DNA from: Microcebus murinus
Lineage: Eukaryota; Chordata; Mammalia; Primates; Cheirogaleidae
Direction: 5' to 3'
Assembly: GCF_040939455.1 (NCBI RefSeq)
Contig: NC_134136.1
Span: 101,482,014 to 101,546,013, forward strand
DNA: 64,000 nucleotides
Shown here: piece by piece, positions 22,672-32,799 of the stretch
How the letters are laid out: the number at the start of each line of letters is the position of its first letter
How positions within the stretch are numbered: the stretch's first letter is position 1
Position numbers and translations under genes: made by a program
Notes under the pieces: model-generated
What the model was told of the DNA's origin: nothing
The model's database searches: none
What the model saw: only the letters and a program-made list of their open reading frames with translations

Positions 22672-23675
22672 TGTGAATAAATCAGTATAGTTAGGCAGGG
22701 TGCTGCATCTCAGGAGCTAGTACCATAGGAGCTTTTTAAACAGAAGAAAAAAAACTTTTTATACAATTTTTAAAAACTAGTTGGGAAGAAAAAACAATTG
22801 TTTAGAAGCAGAGATGGAAAGAGAAGTAAGAAAGAAGAAAAGACTTGACTCTAAATATTTCACTTGCACTGTTTTGTTTTTTTTTTTGGAGTGTCTTTAA
22901 CTTTAAATCACTCTCTTTAAGGGAGACTATAAGAGAAGTTTGATTCCATTTGGAAAACTTGAAATACATTATTTTCATTGTTTGGGAAGGTTTGATAGCC
23001 TCTTTGTTTTAACTGAGTGTTCAGATACACAAGAGGTCTCTTAAGATTTTATTGTGCCAAACAAAGCTTTAAATCATTTTAGGTTAGATTTCAAATATTT
23101 ATAAGAATTTGTTCATAGTTTTTTAAGCATATTAGTCATTAGCGTCTCTGGTGACAATGGATCAGAGACCATTTCCTTGGAACTAAAGTTTTTATAACTG
23201 CACTCACCTTCATAAGAGTGTCCTCCCCAAGTGCTAAAATGTGAGCATTCTCACAAACTCTTATGGACCAACTGAATCCAACTAGGTCCCCCTACAAAAA
23301 CATTTCCTCTGGGGTCTGGAATGGAGAATATCAAGAAAAGCTGGATTGCCTTCCCCCATACTCTGGGCTAAGGAAACATTTCCTCTGGGGTCTGTAATGG
23401 AGGGAACCAGAGCTGGAGAGAGATGAAGGGAAAGGGTGGAGAGAAATGAAGTTTTCGAGATCTTTGCCCTAAAAGTGAGAGACCTTGGATCCAGGGGAGC
23501 TTATCTGAGTTTCTCTCAGTGAGATTAGGGAGACTACTAAGCTATCAATGGGCTCATGCAGATGGTGTGTTGACCTCAGATCACACTGGAGGAAACCAGG
23601 GGTCTCTCTGGGTCCTTTTGTGGTTCCCATTAAAAAAAAAAAAATAACAAGGTTTATGATTTGGGAAAAGGAGAG
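22672..23675. other. Unassigned sequence, possibly ERV-derived
   Basis: About 1 kb. It holds a direct repeat 'acatttcctctggggtctg' at about 23300 and 23371, and an A13 run at 23632-23644. Its position next to the 22018 LTR allows an ERV origin, but no coding motif is visible. Confidence 0.4.
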
Positions 23676-23679
23676 CAAA

Positions 23680-24120
23680 ATTCAGAATTGCAAAAATGTG
23701 GAATCAACCAAAGTGCCCATCAATACATGAATGGATTAATAAAATGTGGTATATGTATACCATGGAGTACTACTCAGCCATAAAAAATGGTGAACTAATA
23801 CCTTTTGTAACTACCTGGATAGAACTAGAGATCATTCTTCTATGTGAAGTATCACAGGAATGGAAAACAAATACCGCACACACTCACTATTAAATTGGAA
23901 CTAATCGATCAACACTTATGTGCACATATAGAAATAAAACTCAACAGAAATCAAACAGGGGGGAAGGGGAGGAGGGAATGGACAAATTCACACCTAATGT
24001 GTACAATGCACACTATCTGGGTGATGGGCACATTTACAACTTTGACTCAATTTGTACAAAAGCATTCCATGTAACCAAAACTTTTGTACCCAGTAATAAT
24101 CTGAAATGAAAAGATATAAT
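23680..24120 (+). mobile_element. L1 3' end, 5'-truncated
   Basis: Starts in the ORF2 C-terminus: the frame at 23696-23893 reads the WNQPKCPSIHEWINKMW-type segment through to the end of ORF2. It continues through a 3' UTR with a G-rich run (23957-23978) to '...gtacccagtaataatctgaaat'. There is no clear poly(A) tail. Part of it is repeated at 24405-24579. Confidence 0.88.
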
Positions 24121-24134
24121 AAATCAAGAAAGCA

Positions 24135-24245
24135 AGATTCATTATGCATTGATAATTGTTAAATCTGGGAGATGGGTGCATGATCTTCATTTTATTATTA
24201 CATTTCTCTTTATAAATATTTGAAAAGTTCAGAAAATCAGGCCAA
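24135..24245 (+). mobile_element. Old L1M 3'-end fragment
   Basis: 'ataattgttaaatctgggagatgggtgcatg...ttataaatatttgaaaagttc' matches the conserved 3' end of several L1M/L1ME subfamilies in sense orientation. Confidence 0.55.
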
Positions 24246-24404
24246 GATTTGATTGTAAATGTAGCAGAGCTACAAAAAAAGATGGACTAGGTAGCATTGA
24301 CAATACCCTATGACAAAATTAAGACTCTGATAAAAAAAAAATGTGGGGTCCTGAAATCTGGAGTAGAGGGGATCATATAGTGGATGATCCCCTGAGATCC
24401 TAAA

Positions 24405-24579
24405 TTGAACTAATATCTTTTGTAACTGGATAGAACTGGAGACTATTCTTCTATGTGAAGTATCACAGGAATGGGAAAACAAACACCGCACACACTCACT
24501 ATTAAATTGGAACTAATCGATCAACACTTATGTGCACATATAGAAATAAAACTCAACAGAAATCAAACAGGGGGGAGGG
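24405..24579 (+). repeat. Duplicate of part of the neighbouring L1 3' end
   Basis: Near-identical to 23791-23968, including a shared run from 'ggaatggraaaacaaa' through 'actcaacagaaatcaaacagggggg'. It has neither an L1 5' junction nor the L1 3' terminus, so it looks like a copied internal segment rather than an independent retroposition. Confidence 0.85.
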
Positions 24580-24689
24580 TGATACTAGCTCCTGAGGTAG
24601 TATCTAATTAGCTCCTAAAGGTATTAGCCTGAGAATGTTATACTCAAAAATTTTTCTAAAACGTCCAGGCCAGCAGAAGCAATCTCTTC

Positions 24690-25235
24690 TATTCATATAT
24701 ATATACCTAAAATAATTGAAATTGAAGACAGATATTTGTATACCAATGTTCACACCAGCCTTATTCACAATAGCAAAAAAGTAGAAAATAACCAAATGTC
24801 CATCAAGGTATATATAGATATATAAATTGTGGTACAAACATGCAGTGGAATTATTCATCCTTAAGAAAGAATGAAATTCTGATGCATGCTACAACATGGA
24901 TGAACCTTGAAAACATTATACTGAGTAAAATAAACTAATGCAAACGGCCAAATATTGTTTGATTCAACTTATGCAAAGGATGAGAATAGTCAAATAAATA
25001 AAGACAGAAAGTAGAATAGTAGTTACCAGAGCCTGGAGGGGAGAGAGGAATGGAGAGTTATTGTTGAATAAGTTTCAATTTGGGATGATGAAAATTTCTG
25101 AAGATGGATGTTGATTATGGTTGTCAACAATATCAATGTACTTTAATGCCATTGAACTGTACATGAAAAATGATTAAAATGGTACATTTTATATTATGTT
25201 TATTTTGCAACAAAAAATAATCAATTTTTATCATT
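24690..25235 (+). mobile_element. Old L1ME-type 3' end
   Basis: Contains the classic sequence order 'cacaatagcaaaa', 'catggatgaaccttgaaaacattatactgagt', 'agacagaaagtagaatagtagttaccag', 'tttgggatgatgaaaatttctg', 'gaactgtacat...aaatggta' and '...ttgcaacaaaaaataa'. Degenerate, no open frame. Confidence 0.8.
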
Positions 25236-25805
25236 TATGTTTTGTGTTATATCTTAAGAAATGTTTGCATAGCCCAAAGATACAAAGATATTTTCCCATC
25301 GTTACTTTTAGAAGTTTTATAGTTTTATCTACTATGTCAATGTACATGATCCATTTCAAGTTATTATAAAGTGCAAGGTAAGGGTCAAAGTTTATTATTA
25401 TTTTTCCATATGATTATCCAGTTGTGCCAGAACCATTTGTTGAAAAGATGGTCCTTTACACATTGAAACACATGGCACATTAGGTGAAAATCAGTTGGAC
25501 ATGTCCTATTCCACTGATTTATGTGTCTATCCTTATGCTAATACCATGCTGTTTTAATTGCACTTCAGATAGTTACATAATTCCAACTTAGTTATTTTTC
25601 AAATGATTTAGCTATTTGAATTTCTTTATAAATTTATAGTTCTATATAAATTATACAATCAGCTTTTCAATTCCTACAAAGATCCTGCTTGCTGTGACTT
25701 TTATTGGAATTGCATTGAATCTATAGATGAATTTGTATAGGATCAACATATTAACAAGATTGCATCTTCAAATCTATGAGTATGGTACATTCTCCAATTA
25801 TTTTG
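25236..25805 (-). mobile_element. Antisense L1 fragment, left part
   Basis: Antisense ORF2 text: 'ccagttgtgccagaaccatttgttgaaaaga', 'ttccactgatttatgtgtctatccttatgctaataccatgctg', 'ggaattgcattgaatctatag'. It resumes at 26408 after an unrelated block, so the two halves are probably one L1 interrupted by an insertion. Confidence 0.75.
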
Positions 25806-26407
25806 TTTTTGTTTTAATTGTCTCTAAGTAAATGTGTAGGGTTTTTTTAATTAATAAACTTCATTTTGCAGAGCAGTTTTAGGTTCACAATAAAATTGAG
25901 GGGAAAGTACAAAGATTTCCCATATATCCACTCCCTCCACAAAAACTCCCCTACTATCAACATCGTGCACCACAGTGGTTCATTTGCGACAACCAATGAA
26001 CCTACATTGACACATCATCATCACCCAAAGTCCATAGTTTACATTAGGGTTGACTCTTGAAGGTGTACATTCTATGGGTTTCGATAAGTGTACCATGTAT
26101 ATCCATTATCTATAAATATATAAAGTATATATGCATTTTGATACATGTGTAGCCACCATTATAGTATCATGTAGAATAGTTTCATCCTCCAAAAAATCTT
26201 CTGTGCTCTACCTGTTCATCTCTCCCTCTCCCCAAACCTTGGCAACCACTGATCCTTTTACTGTCTTCATAGTTTTTTGCCCTTACCAGAATGTCATATA
26301 GTTGGAATCATACAATATGTATAGCTTTTTTAGATTGGCTCTTTCACTTAGTAATATGCATTTAACTTTCCTCATGTCTTTCATGACTCAATAACTCATT
26401 TCTTTTT
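25806..26407 (-). mobile_element. Insertion within the antisense L1
   Basis: About 600 bp containing 'gcagagcagttttaggttcaca', 'ttgacacatcatcatcacccaaagtccatagtttacattagggtt' and 'ttggcaaccactgatccttttactgtctt...agaatgtcatatagttggaatcatac'. I know this as common LINE-associated repeat DNA (L1M 3' region, antisense). It breaks the collinear ORF2 text of the flanking L1. Confidence 0.5.
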
Positions 26408-26925
26408 AATGTAGAAGTCTTACACCTATGTTTCTAGACTTTACCTAAGAGTTACATGTTTTGGATACAATTTTAAATTTTCAAATTTTCATTGTTGGTT
26501 TATAAAGATGCAATTTATGCTTGCATATATATTGACCTTATATCCTACAACCTTGTTTAACTTACTTGTCAATTGTAATAACTTTGAAAACTCCTTAGCA
26601 TTTTCTAAATGCACAACCACTTTGTATACATTTAAGACAATTTTATTTCTTCATTTCTAATATCTGCCTTTTCTTGCTTTTCTGTTCACACTAACTAGCT
26701 ATATCCTTCATTAAATTGTTGACTAGAAGTTGTGCTTTATTACTCATTTTATGCATAAAAATTTGGTATTTCACAAATAATACTAGTGTGAGATTTTTCA
26801 TAGAGGTATTTTTAAAAATTTATCAGGTTGAGGAAGTTCTCTTAGGAACTTCCTCATTTTCTGAAGACTTTTTATGAATAGATATTGAAATTTGTCAAAG
26901 AATTTTTCTAGCACATATTGAGATG
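26408..26925 (-). mobile_element. Antisense L1 fragment, right part
   Basis: Picks up the flanking L1 at 'gtagaagtcttacacctatg' and continues through 'tcctacaacctt' and 'ttatcaggttgaggaagttc' to '...cacatattgagatga', which are consecutive ORF2 (reverse transcriptase) landmarks read in reverse. A small inverted duplication 'aggaagttctcttaggaacttcct' is present at 26832-26856. Confidence 0.75.
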
Positions 26926-27735
26926 ACACTACAGTTTACAGCAAAGGAGCTAGCAGTTATGTTCTGACATGCCTGACCCACTGCAACCTAGTGAGCAGAG
27001 TAGTAAAAAAGGAGTGAAAAGGGATGGGGAAAATAAGAACTAGAAAAGAAGATGGTAGTAGAGGGTACTGTGATGTCAATCAAGGGGTGGAAGAATTTGA
27101 AGAACAGGAGGATGACTTCAGAGATATCAAATTTCAAGTTAGGAAACTTGGAGGCAAAACTCAAATTGGGTGCCCTAGATATATAAATGATATAAAGGAA
27201 GATTTAAAAATATGAAATGGAGAAAAAAGTAGGTCACTTGCAGGTGCATTGGAGTCACAGAATCTTAGATTTTGAAAGCACTTCTTTGTGATTTATCTAA
27301 TTTATTGACCCATTATATGTTTGAAAGTTTTATGAACACCACTAGTGATGGAAATTCCCTTCTAGATTATGTTTTTTCACATATTAAATATCCATATTGC
27401 TACTACTTATTAGGCATTATTCTACATTTTGTTACCAAGTAGAATTCACTTGATAGCCTTCTATATTTAGAAACAAGTATCTATTAATGCCATATATATT
27501 AGAGGTTCTATAATATTATTCCATATGTAAAAGGAAGCTATTGCTAAAACTGAAGTAGAGAATATAAAGACTTGATATAGAGCTACTTTGAGAACACTAA
27601 AGAATAAAGAGGTAAAATGAGTTGAGAAATGGCGACAAGAAAGAGTAAAAAAATAAAGATAAATTACCTAAACATAATGATGTTGGCACATTATCCAGAA
27701 TAAGGAAGACAAAACAAACAACAAAAAAGAAATTT
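26926..27735. other. Unassigned sequence
   Basis: About 810 bp. A 63-codon plus-strand frame (27024-27215) is rich in charged residues but resembles nothing I know. Confidence 0.45.
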
Positions 27736-27737
27736 CT

Positions 27738-27870
27738 CCTCCCTCACCTCTTCCTTCTCTTCCTCCTCCTCTTCCTCCTCCTCCTCCTCCTTCTTCTTCT
27801 TTTTCTTATCATCATCATCATCATCATCATCATCACTACTACCATTGTTGCTGCTATTGTTGCTGTTGTA
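27738..27870 (+). repeat. Compound (TCC)n/(TTC)n/(ATC)n microsatellite
   Basis: Pyrimidine-rich CTC/TTC triplets (27738-27807), then nine or ten ATC units (27808-27836), then imperfect GTTGCT-type repeats. Strong strand asymmetry; likely polymorphic. Confidence 0.95.
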
Positions 27871-27929
27871 GAATCTTTTAATCTCAGAGTTCTGGGAAAC
27901 AATCAGGTGAGCTATCCAGAAAGTGACTA

Positions 27930-28165
27930 GAAATGTGAGTTTTGCCCATCTTCACTTAATTACCAAGGATGACTGCAATTCTTGGGCAGGTTTATTTAGT
28001 ACTATTGTTTCTACATCTCTGAAATATGAGTAATAACACTTACTTAATAGGGTGGTTATAAGAATGAAGTAAATTAACATGCAAAAAGTGCAAAGGACAG
28101 TACTTAAGAACAGCACTTTGATTATAGTAAATGTTCAATAAATGGCCACTATTATCACAAAAAGT
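27930..28165 (+). mobile_element. MIR element
   Basis: Core and 3' motifs in order: 'ttcttgggcaggttta', 'tctacatctctgaaatatgagtaataacacttacttaatagggtggtt', 'aagtgcaaaggacagtacttaagaacagc' and 'gtaaatgttcaataaatgg'. A typical diverged sense MIR. Confidence 0.8.
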
Positions 28166-28287
28166 TTTTATTACTGTAGTGACCAAAATAATAAATGTAT
28201 GTATTATAAATATAATTATGATATAATATACCATTTATATTAGGGAAATACATGCATTTAAAATTATGTTGAAGCATTAGTAAAATT

Positions 28288-28891
28288 ATAGATTCATATC
28301 AAATTTCCTTGTTACTTGTGATGCAAAATGGATTCTTTTTTACAATCACGAGTGTTCAGCACAATGATTGGATAAAGATGAAGTGCTGAAACATAGTCCA
28401 AAACCAAATATTCATCAAAAAAAGCTAATGGTGTCTGTTTGGTGGTCCAGCACTGGTATTATCCATTATGGCTTCATGAAACCTGGTCAGTTGGTTACAG
28501 TGGATGTCTACTGCAACTAATTGGATGAAATGATGAGGATACTTGGGATTAAGCTGGCGGGATCGGTTAATAGAGACAGGCTAATCCTCTTGCAAGACAA
28601 TGCTTGACAATGTGATGCAGAAACAACGCTGAGCAAACTATAGAAGCTGGTCTTGGAAACTCTCTGTCATCCACTGTATTCACCAGAACTTGCACCAACT
28701 GACAACCACTTCTTCCAGGCATTGGACCATTTCTTGCAAGGAAAAAAATATTCAATTCTCAACAAGCTGTGGAAAACATCTTTTGAAATTTAATTGCCAC
28801 TCAATTTCCAGAGTTCTTCCCTGCTGAAATAAACAAGCTACTGTTAAGATGGCAAAACTGTGTTCATTGTTTAGGTGCATACTTTGATTAA
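28288..28891 (+). pseudogene. Mariner (DD34D) transposase relic, C-terminal two thirds
   Basis: One reading frame from about 28290 to 28787 translates as mariner transposase apart from in-frame stops. It shows VTCDAKW (first catalytic Asp codon 28320-28322), a QKKLMVSVWWSS block, HYGF and DEMMRILG segments, then ILLQDNA (second Asp codon 28596-28598) and HPLYSPELAPTDNHFF (third Asp codon 28701-28703). The third Asp is exactly 35 codons after the second, i.e. 34 residues between them, the DD34D spacing. The first-to-second spacing is 92 codons. Four stops lie in this frame (after SAQ, after YCN, after DNA, after SKL). After a frameshift near 28790 the C-terminus INKLLLRWQ...GAYFD ends at a stop at 28889-28891. 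The family mark YSPDLAP has become YSPELAP. The N-terminal DNA-binding part is missing. The text is closest, from memory, to cecropia/Hsmar1-like transposases. It is dead. Confidence 0.88.
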
Positions 28892-28985
28892 TTGTACTGC
28901 TTCTTGTTTGAGCTACAATAAACTACACTTTTGATTTCAAATCAGGCATTTCATATTTAATGACCTTAAAGTTGTCAAACTGATA
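28892..28985 (+). mobile_element. Mariner 3' untranslated end
   Basis: 'gagctacaataaactacacttttgatttcaaatcaggcatttcat...aatgacctta' follows the transposase stop, as the 3' end of a mariner does. The terminal inverted repeat itself is too worn to mark and the matching 5' end is absent. Confidence 0.55.
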
Positions 28986-29114
28986 GAGAAGCAGAACCGG
29001 CAAAATCCCTGTATTGAGAGCTGGACGATAAGTGTATGGAGAACTCTAAGAGTAAATGTATTGTATTTTCAACATTTTAAGAATCTTTTCAGTAAATATT
29101 GAGTTTATATGATT

Positions 29115-29205
29115 ATATTATTCTATCTATTCTATTCTATTTACCTATTCTATCTATAATAATATCTATTATATTATTCTATCTATTATATTATTCTATG
29201 GAATG
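29115..29205 (+). repeat. (TCTAT)n / (ATTAT)n simple repeat
   Basis: Degenerate 5-bp and 4-bp units of the form TCTAT, TTCTA and ATTAT. Low complexity; no other content. Confidence 0.85.
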
Positions 29206-29284
29206 TGGTAGGGCAGGAAGGCCTAATATGGACCTACACGATCATAGTGGAATAGAAAGAGCATAGGCTTCAGTTAAAAATCAA

Positions 29285-29540
29285 CAGGAGGAATGAGTTC
29301 TAGTGTTCTATAGCACTGTAGGATGATTATAGTTAACAATAATACATAATCTCAAATAGGTAGAAGGAGAATATTGAATGTTCCCAACACAAAGACATGA
29401 TAAATGTTTGAGAGGATGGATATGCTAATTACCTGATCTGATCACCATACACTATATGTATCAAAACATCACTATGTACCCCATGAATATGTACAATTAT
29501 CATTTGTCAATTAAAAAATAAAATAAAATGATATTTTAAA
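29285..29540 (+). mobile_element. L1MA-type 3' UTR end
   Basis: Shows 'gagttctagtgttctatagcactgtaggatgattatagttaacaataat', 'ttgaatgttcccaacacaaagacatgataaatgtttgag' and the terminal 'accccatgaatatgtacaattatcatttgtcaatt' followed by an A-rich tail. Five-prime truncated; sense. Confidence 0.82.
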
Positions 29541-29554
29541 AAAATCAAACAGGT

Positions 29555-29700
29555 TCTGGTTTAAATTTAGTTCTGCTACAAATTGGCCATATGTCCTTAG
29601 ATGGTATATGCTCTCTTTCATCCTTTTTTTTTTTTCATTTGTCAAATAGAGATAGTGCCACCTACTTCACAGTTTAATGTGCATAAACATCATTAAAAGG
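29555..29700 (+). mobile_element. MIR element (fragment)
   Basis: 'tctgctacaaattggccatatgtccttag' and 'catttgtcaaatagagatagtgccacctacttcacag' match the MIR core order. A poly(T) run at 29625-29635 disrupts it. Confidence 0.6.
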
Positions 29701-29832
29701 GCTCAATAAGACCAACTGTTGGACCATATCCCCAGAATATGATTTTGAGGTCTGAGGTAGGATTTGCATTTCCAATAAGTTCTCAGTGATGAAGATGCTG
29801 CTGGACCTGGGATCATACTTTGAGAATCACTG
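29701..29832 (+). mobile_element. MER5A-like hAT-Charlie element
   Basis: Ends '...gatgctgctggacctgggatcatactttgagaatcactg', the MER5A right terminus, preceded by 'tctgaggtaggatttgcatttccaa'. The left end is missing. A close relative lies at 31681-31832. Confidence 0.75.
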
Positions 29833-29924
29833 AGCTCAAATTCTCATTTTATGAGACAGACTAAATGAGTGAGTCAATACTGAATAAGAGCTCATTGCTT
29901 ACCTTCTCTCTGTCCCGTTGGTGG

Positions 29925-30356
29925 GTTGTACTGAGTTGCATAGTATCATCCAAGCTTCATGTCCACCCAGAACCTCAAAATATGATCTTATTGGGAAATA
30001 GGAACTTTGCAGATGCAATCAAGTGAAGATGAGATCACACTGTATTAGGGCCCTAATCCAATGACTGGTATAGTTAAAAGAAGAGGAAGTTTTGCACACA
30101 CACAGAGGGAAGATGGCCATGTGAAGAGGGAGGCAGGGATTAGAGTTATGCTGCCACAAACCAAAAATACCCAGCAGCCACCAGAAGAGAGAGGCATGAA
30201 ACAGATTCTCCCTCAGAGACCCCAAGAAAGAGCCCATTCTGGTGACACCTTGATTTCAGACTTCTGGTTTCCAGAGCTGTGAGAAAGTAAATGTCTGCTG
30301 TTTTAAGCCAGTAAATTTGTGGTAATTCTTTATGGAAGACCTAGGAAACTAATACA
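29925..30356 (+). mobile_element. MLT1-type LTR
   Basis: In order: 'cctcaaaatatgatcttattgggaaataggaactttgcagatg', 'agggccctaatccaatgactggta', 'agatggccatgtgaagagg', 'ggtgacaccttgatttcagac' and the 3' terminus 'gctgttttaagccagtaaatttgtggtaattctt...ggaaactaatacag'. The order matches the MLT1A-C consensus from about position 40 to the end. Confidence 0.88.
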
Positions 30357-30734
30357 GGGAGAATAAAAACATGAAAAATAATCATATTTAACTTTGAATT
30401 CTTAGTGATCTACCAAAAGAATGGTTCGGGCAGTAAATTAGTTACAAATGTATCTACTTTGGAAAAACTATAGGAAAGTTTAAAATTAATTTTGAAAGAC
30501 AACAAAGAAAATCATTCCAATTAGATTATTGTCTCTCTTTTGAAAAACAGTGAGCTAGAAATTTCTAATTTGTATAAAGAAAATATACTAGGAAGACTCT
30601 GGGTATTCCTAGTTGAATATATCTGGATAAAGTTTTGTTACTCAATTTTCTAACATGTAACATAGGTAGAGATGGAGAGCAATAGAGCAAAAACAGATGA
30701 GGCATTACAGTTGATCAATTATCCTAATTTTAAT
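30357..30734. other. Unassigned sequence
   Basis: About 380 bp; nothing recognised. Confidence 0.45.
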
Positions 30735-31410
30735 GAATTACTTTATTCATTCAGTAAACAGATTTACATAGCAACTATGTGCTAGGCACTGGGGGGATAA
30801 TTCATACATAATCTCTGACTTTAAGGAAATCACAGTATGGAATCAAAGATAGAAATTATACAATTATTTTTAATATTTAGCTCTCACATATTAAAAATAT
30901 TTAGTAATTTTTAATTGCTATCTTTGATTCCATATTACAATTAAAGAAACAAATGGTTAAATACTAACAGACATGAAATAAAGGAAAATACAAATGGTCA
31001 TAAGAAGATATAGGAGGTAGACTTCACTTATTTAGGTGAATTCTCTTTGAAGGGATGTGGGACATGTTATCTGAAGAATGAGAATGAGAATAAATGATCT
31101 AGGAAATGGGGTAGATATACAAAGAACAAGCTCTGTAGAAAGAACAACATGGAAAAAGATCCTGAGATGGGAAAGAGTATGGTTCAAAGACTGAAGTGAT
31201 GGAAGGCTAGAATAATTGTATTATGGAGAACTGGGTGGTTAATGGGGGATATTGGAGAGTGTTGATGGTGGACAGTGGCATAGAATGTGGCAGTCTCCTG
31301 TAGATCACTTTAAGGAGTTTTAAGTTTATTTAAGACATTAAATGATTTTAGAAAGGAAATAAAATGATCAGACTTGCACTTTGAAAGATCATCTTGGAAA
31401 ATTATCAAAA
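30735..31410 (-). mobile_element. LINE-2 3' end, antisense, with an inverted insertion
   Basis: 'agcaactatgtgctaggcactgggg' is the reverse complement of the L2 3' terminus. From 30990 onward the antisense C-terminal coding text continues ('gaagaatgagaatgagaat', 'gatcctgagatgggaaagag...', 'atgatcagacttgcactttgaaagatcat'). Between them, 30836-30934 is occupied by an inverted repeat (separate entry). Confidence 0.75.
30836..30934. repeat. Inverted repeat, 17-bp perfect arms
   Basis: tatggaatcaaagatag at 30836-30852 and its exact reverse complement at 30918-30934, separated by 65 bp of AT-rich DNA that contains further partial inverted copies of 'tttttaatattta'. It can form a long hairpin. Confidence 0.9.
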
Positions 31411-31680
31411 TTGTACATATTACATATTTTATTTACAAATAACCAATCATGCATTCAACAAATATCAATTGACAATCTGTGTGATAGTACTATTCGTTGT
31501 GATATATAGTCCCTTCTTACATGATGTACAATACTGTGTACACTAAATATCTAATATGGGTCTTGTATACATTTGAAGAACTATACAAAATAAACATTAA
31601 CAATAAAAGCATGCTTTTTCTAGAACTCTGAACTCAACACAAGCCAGAATACTATTTCTCAAAATTTAACTTACGTATCA

Positions 31681-31832
31681 TTAAAAAGGCTCAATAAAAT
31701 AGATTGCTGGGCTTTATCCCAGAATATGATTCTGAAGTCTGAGGTGGAATTTGCATTTCTAGTAAGTTTTCAATGATGGAGATGCTGCTGGACCTAGGAT
31801 CATATTCTCAATACTTTGAGAATCACTGAATT
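31681..31832 (+). mobile_element. MER5A-like hAT-Charlie element
   Basis: 'ttgctgggctttatcccagaatatgattctgaagtctgaggtggaatttgcatttct' to '...gatgctgctggacctaggatc...tactttgagaatcactg'. An 8-bp insertion (tctcaata) splits the terminal motif. Confidence 0.75.
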
Positions 31833-31899
31833 CAAATTCTAACCTCCCAATACTGCTAAAGCTCAATATTAATAAAAAATGGTTAAGATTTTCAGGAAA

Positions 31900-32555
31900 G
31901 TGCTCCTTGAACTATAATGTACATGCACATTGCTTATGAATATTGTTCAAATGCAGATTCTGAATCACTTAGTCTAGGGTGGGCCCCAAAGTTCTGAATT
32001 TCTCAGATGCTTCCAGATGATGTTAATTATTCTAGTCCATGACAAATCCTTTGAGTGGCAATGTCTAGGACAGACTAGTAATCTTGAAATTACCTGAAAG
32101 CTTATAAGAAATGCAAAGATTTTAGGCTCCAGTCCCCACCAAGTGAATCTGAATCTGTATTTAAACAAGATCCCAGGTGATTCCTATATACACTTGACAG
32201 TATAATAAGCACTGTTTCAAAGCACTAATTCTCAAACTTACCTGGACAATGAAATCACTTAGAGAAACGTAACAAAAAAAATGAGGTTAGGACCCACCAA
32301 GGGAATTCTTGATTTGTTTGTTATTGGGTTGAGACTGGGCATTACGGATTTTAATGCTGTTCTGGTTATTTTAATATGCATCAAATTTTGAGAATCACTT
32401 TTTAAAGATTTGCTACTTGAAGTGTAGTTTGTTGAACACCAGTGTTGGTATTATGTGGGAGCTTGCTAGAAACGCAGATTCTCGGGTTTCATTCCAGACA
32501 AACTACATCTGCTTTTTTTCCTTTGAACAAGATCCCTTGGTACATATTAAAGCTT
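31900..32555. mobile_element. Cluster of MER5-like fragments
   Basis: At least four pieces share the MER5 vocabulary. One near 31905-32000 has 'gtgctccttgaactataatgtacatgcac...aaatgcagattctgaatcac'. Another, at about 32085-32190, has 'taagaaatgcaaagattttaggctccagtccccaccaagtgaatctgaatctg'. A third runs from 32225 to 32400 ('ctaattctcaaacttacctgg' to 'gagaatcactt'), and a fourth from 32405 to 32530 ('agcttgctagaaacgcagattctcgggtttcattcc'). Orientation is mixed and each is partial. Confidence 0.55.
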
Positions 32556-32573
32556 GAGAGAGATGTTCTAATG

Positions 32574-32779
32574 CTATGCTGTCCAACACACCAATATGTA
32601 GCTACTAGCCACATGTGGCTAGTTCAATTTAAATTAATTAAAATTAAAAACAGTTATTCAGTCTTACTAGCCACATTTCAATTGCTCAATGGCCATATAT
32701 GTGGCAAGAGGCTACCATATTGAATAATGTAGATACAGAACATGTTCATTATTGCAGAAAGTTCTCTTGGACAGTGCTG
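32574..32779 (+). mobile_element. hAT-type non-autonomous element (206 bp)
   Basis: Imperfect terminal inverted repeats: ctatgctgtccaa at the left, cttggacagtgctg at the right. The interior contains palindromic 'agccacatgtggctagt' and its later echo 'gccatatatgtggcaagaggctaccatattg'. I recognise the family by this motif but not its name with certainty. Confidence 0.7.
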
Positions 32780-32799
32780 CTGAAAGTATGGGATGCTTG

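Noticed and set aside
27808..27836. Regularly spaced repeat that might suggest a CRISPR-like array
   Set aside because: It is a simple trinucleotide repeat with no unique spacers; the genome is mammalian.
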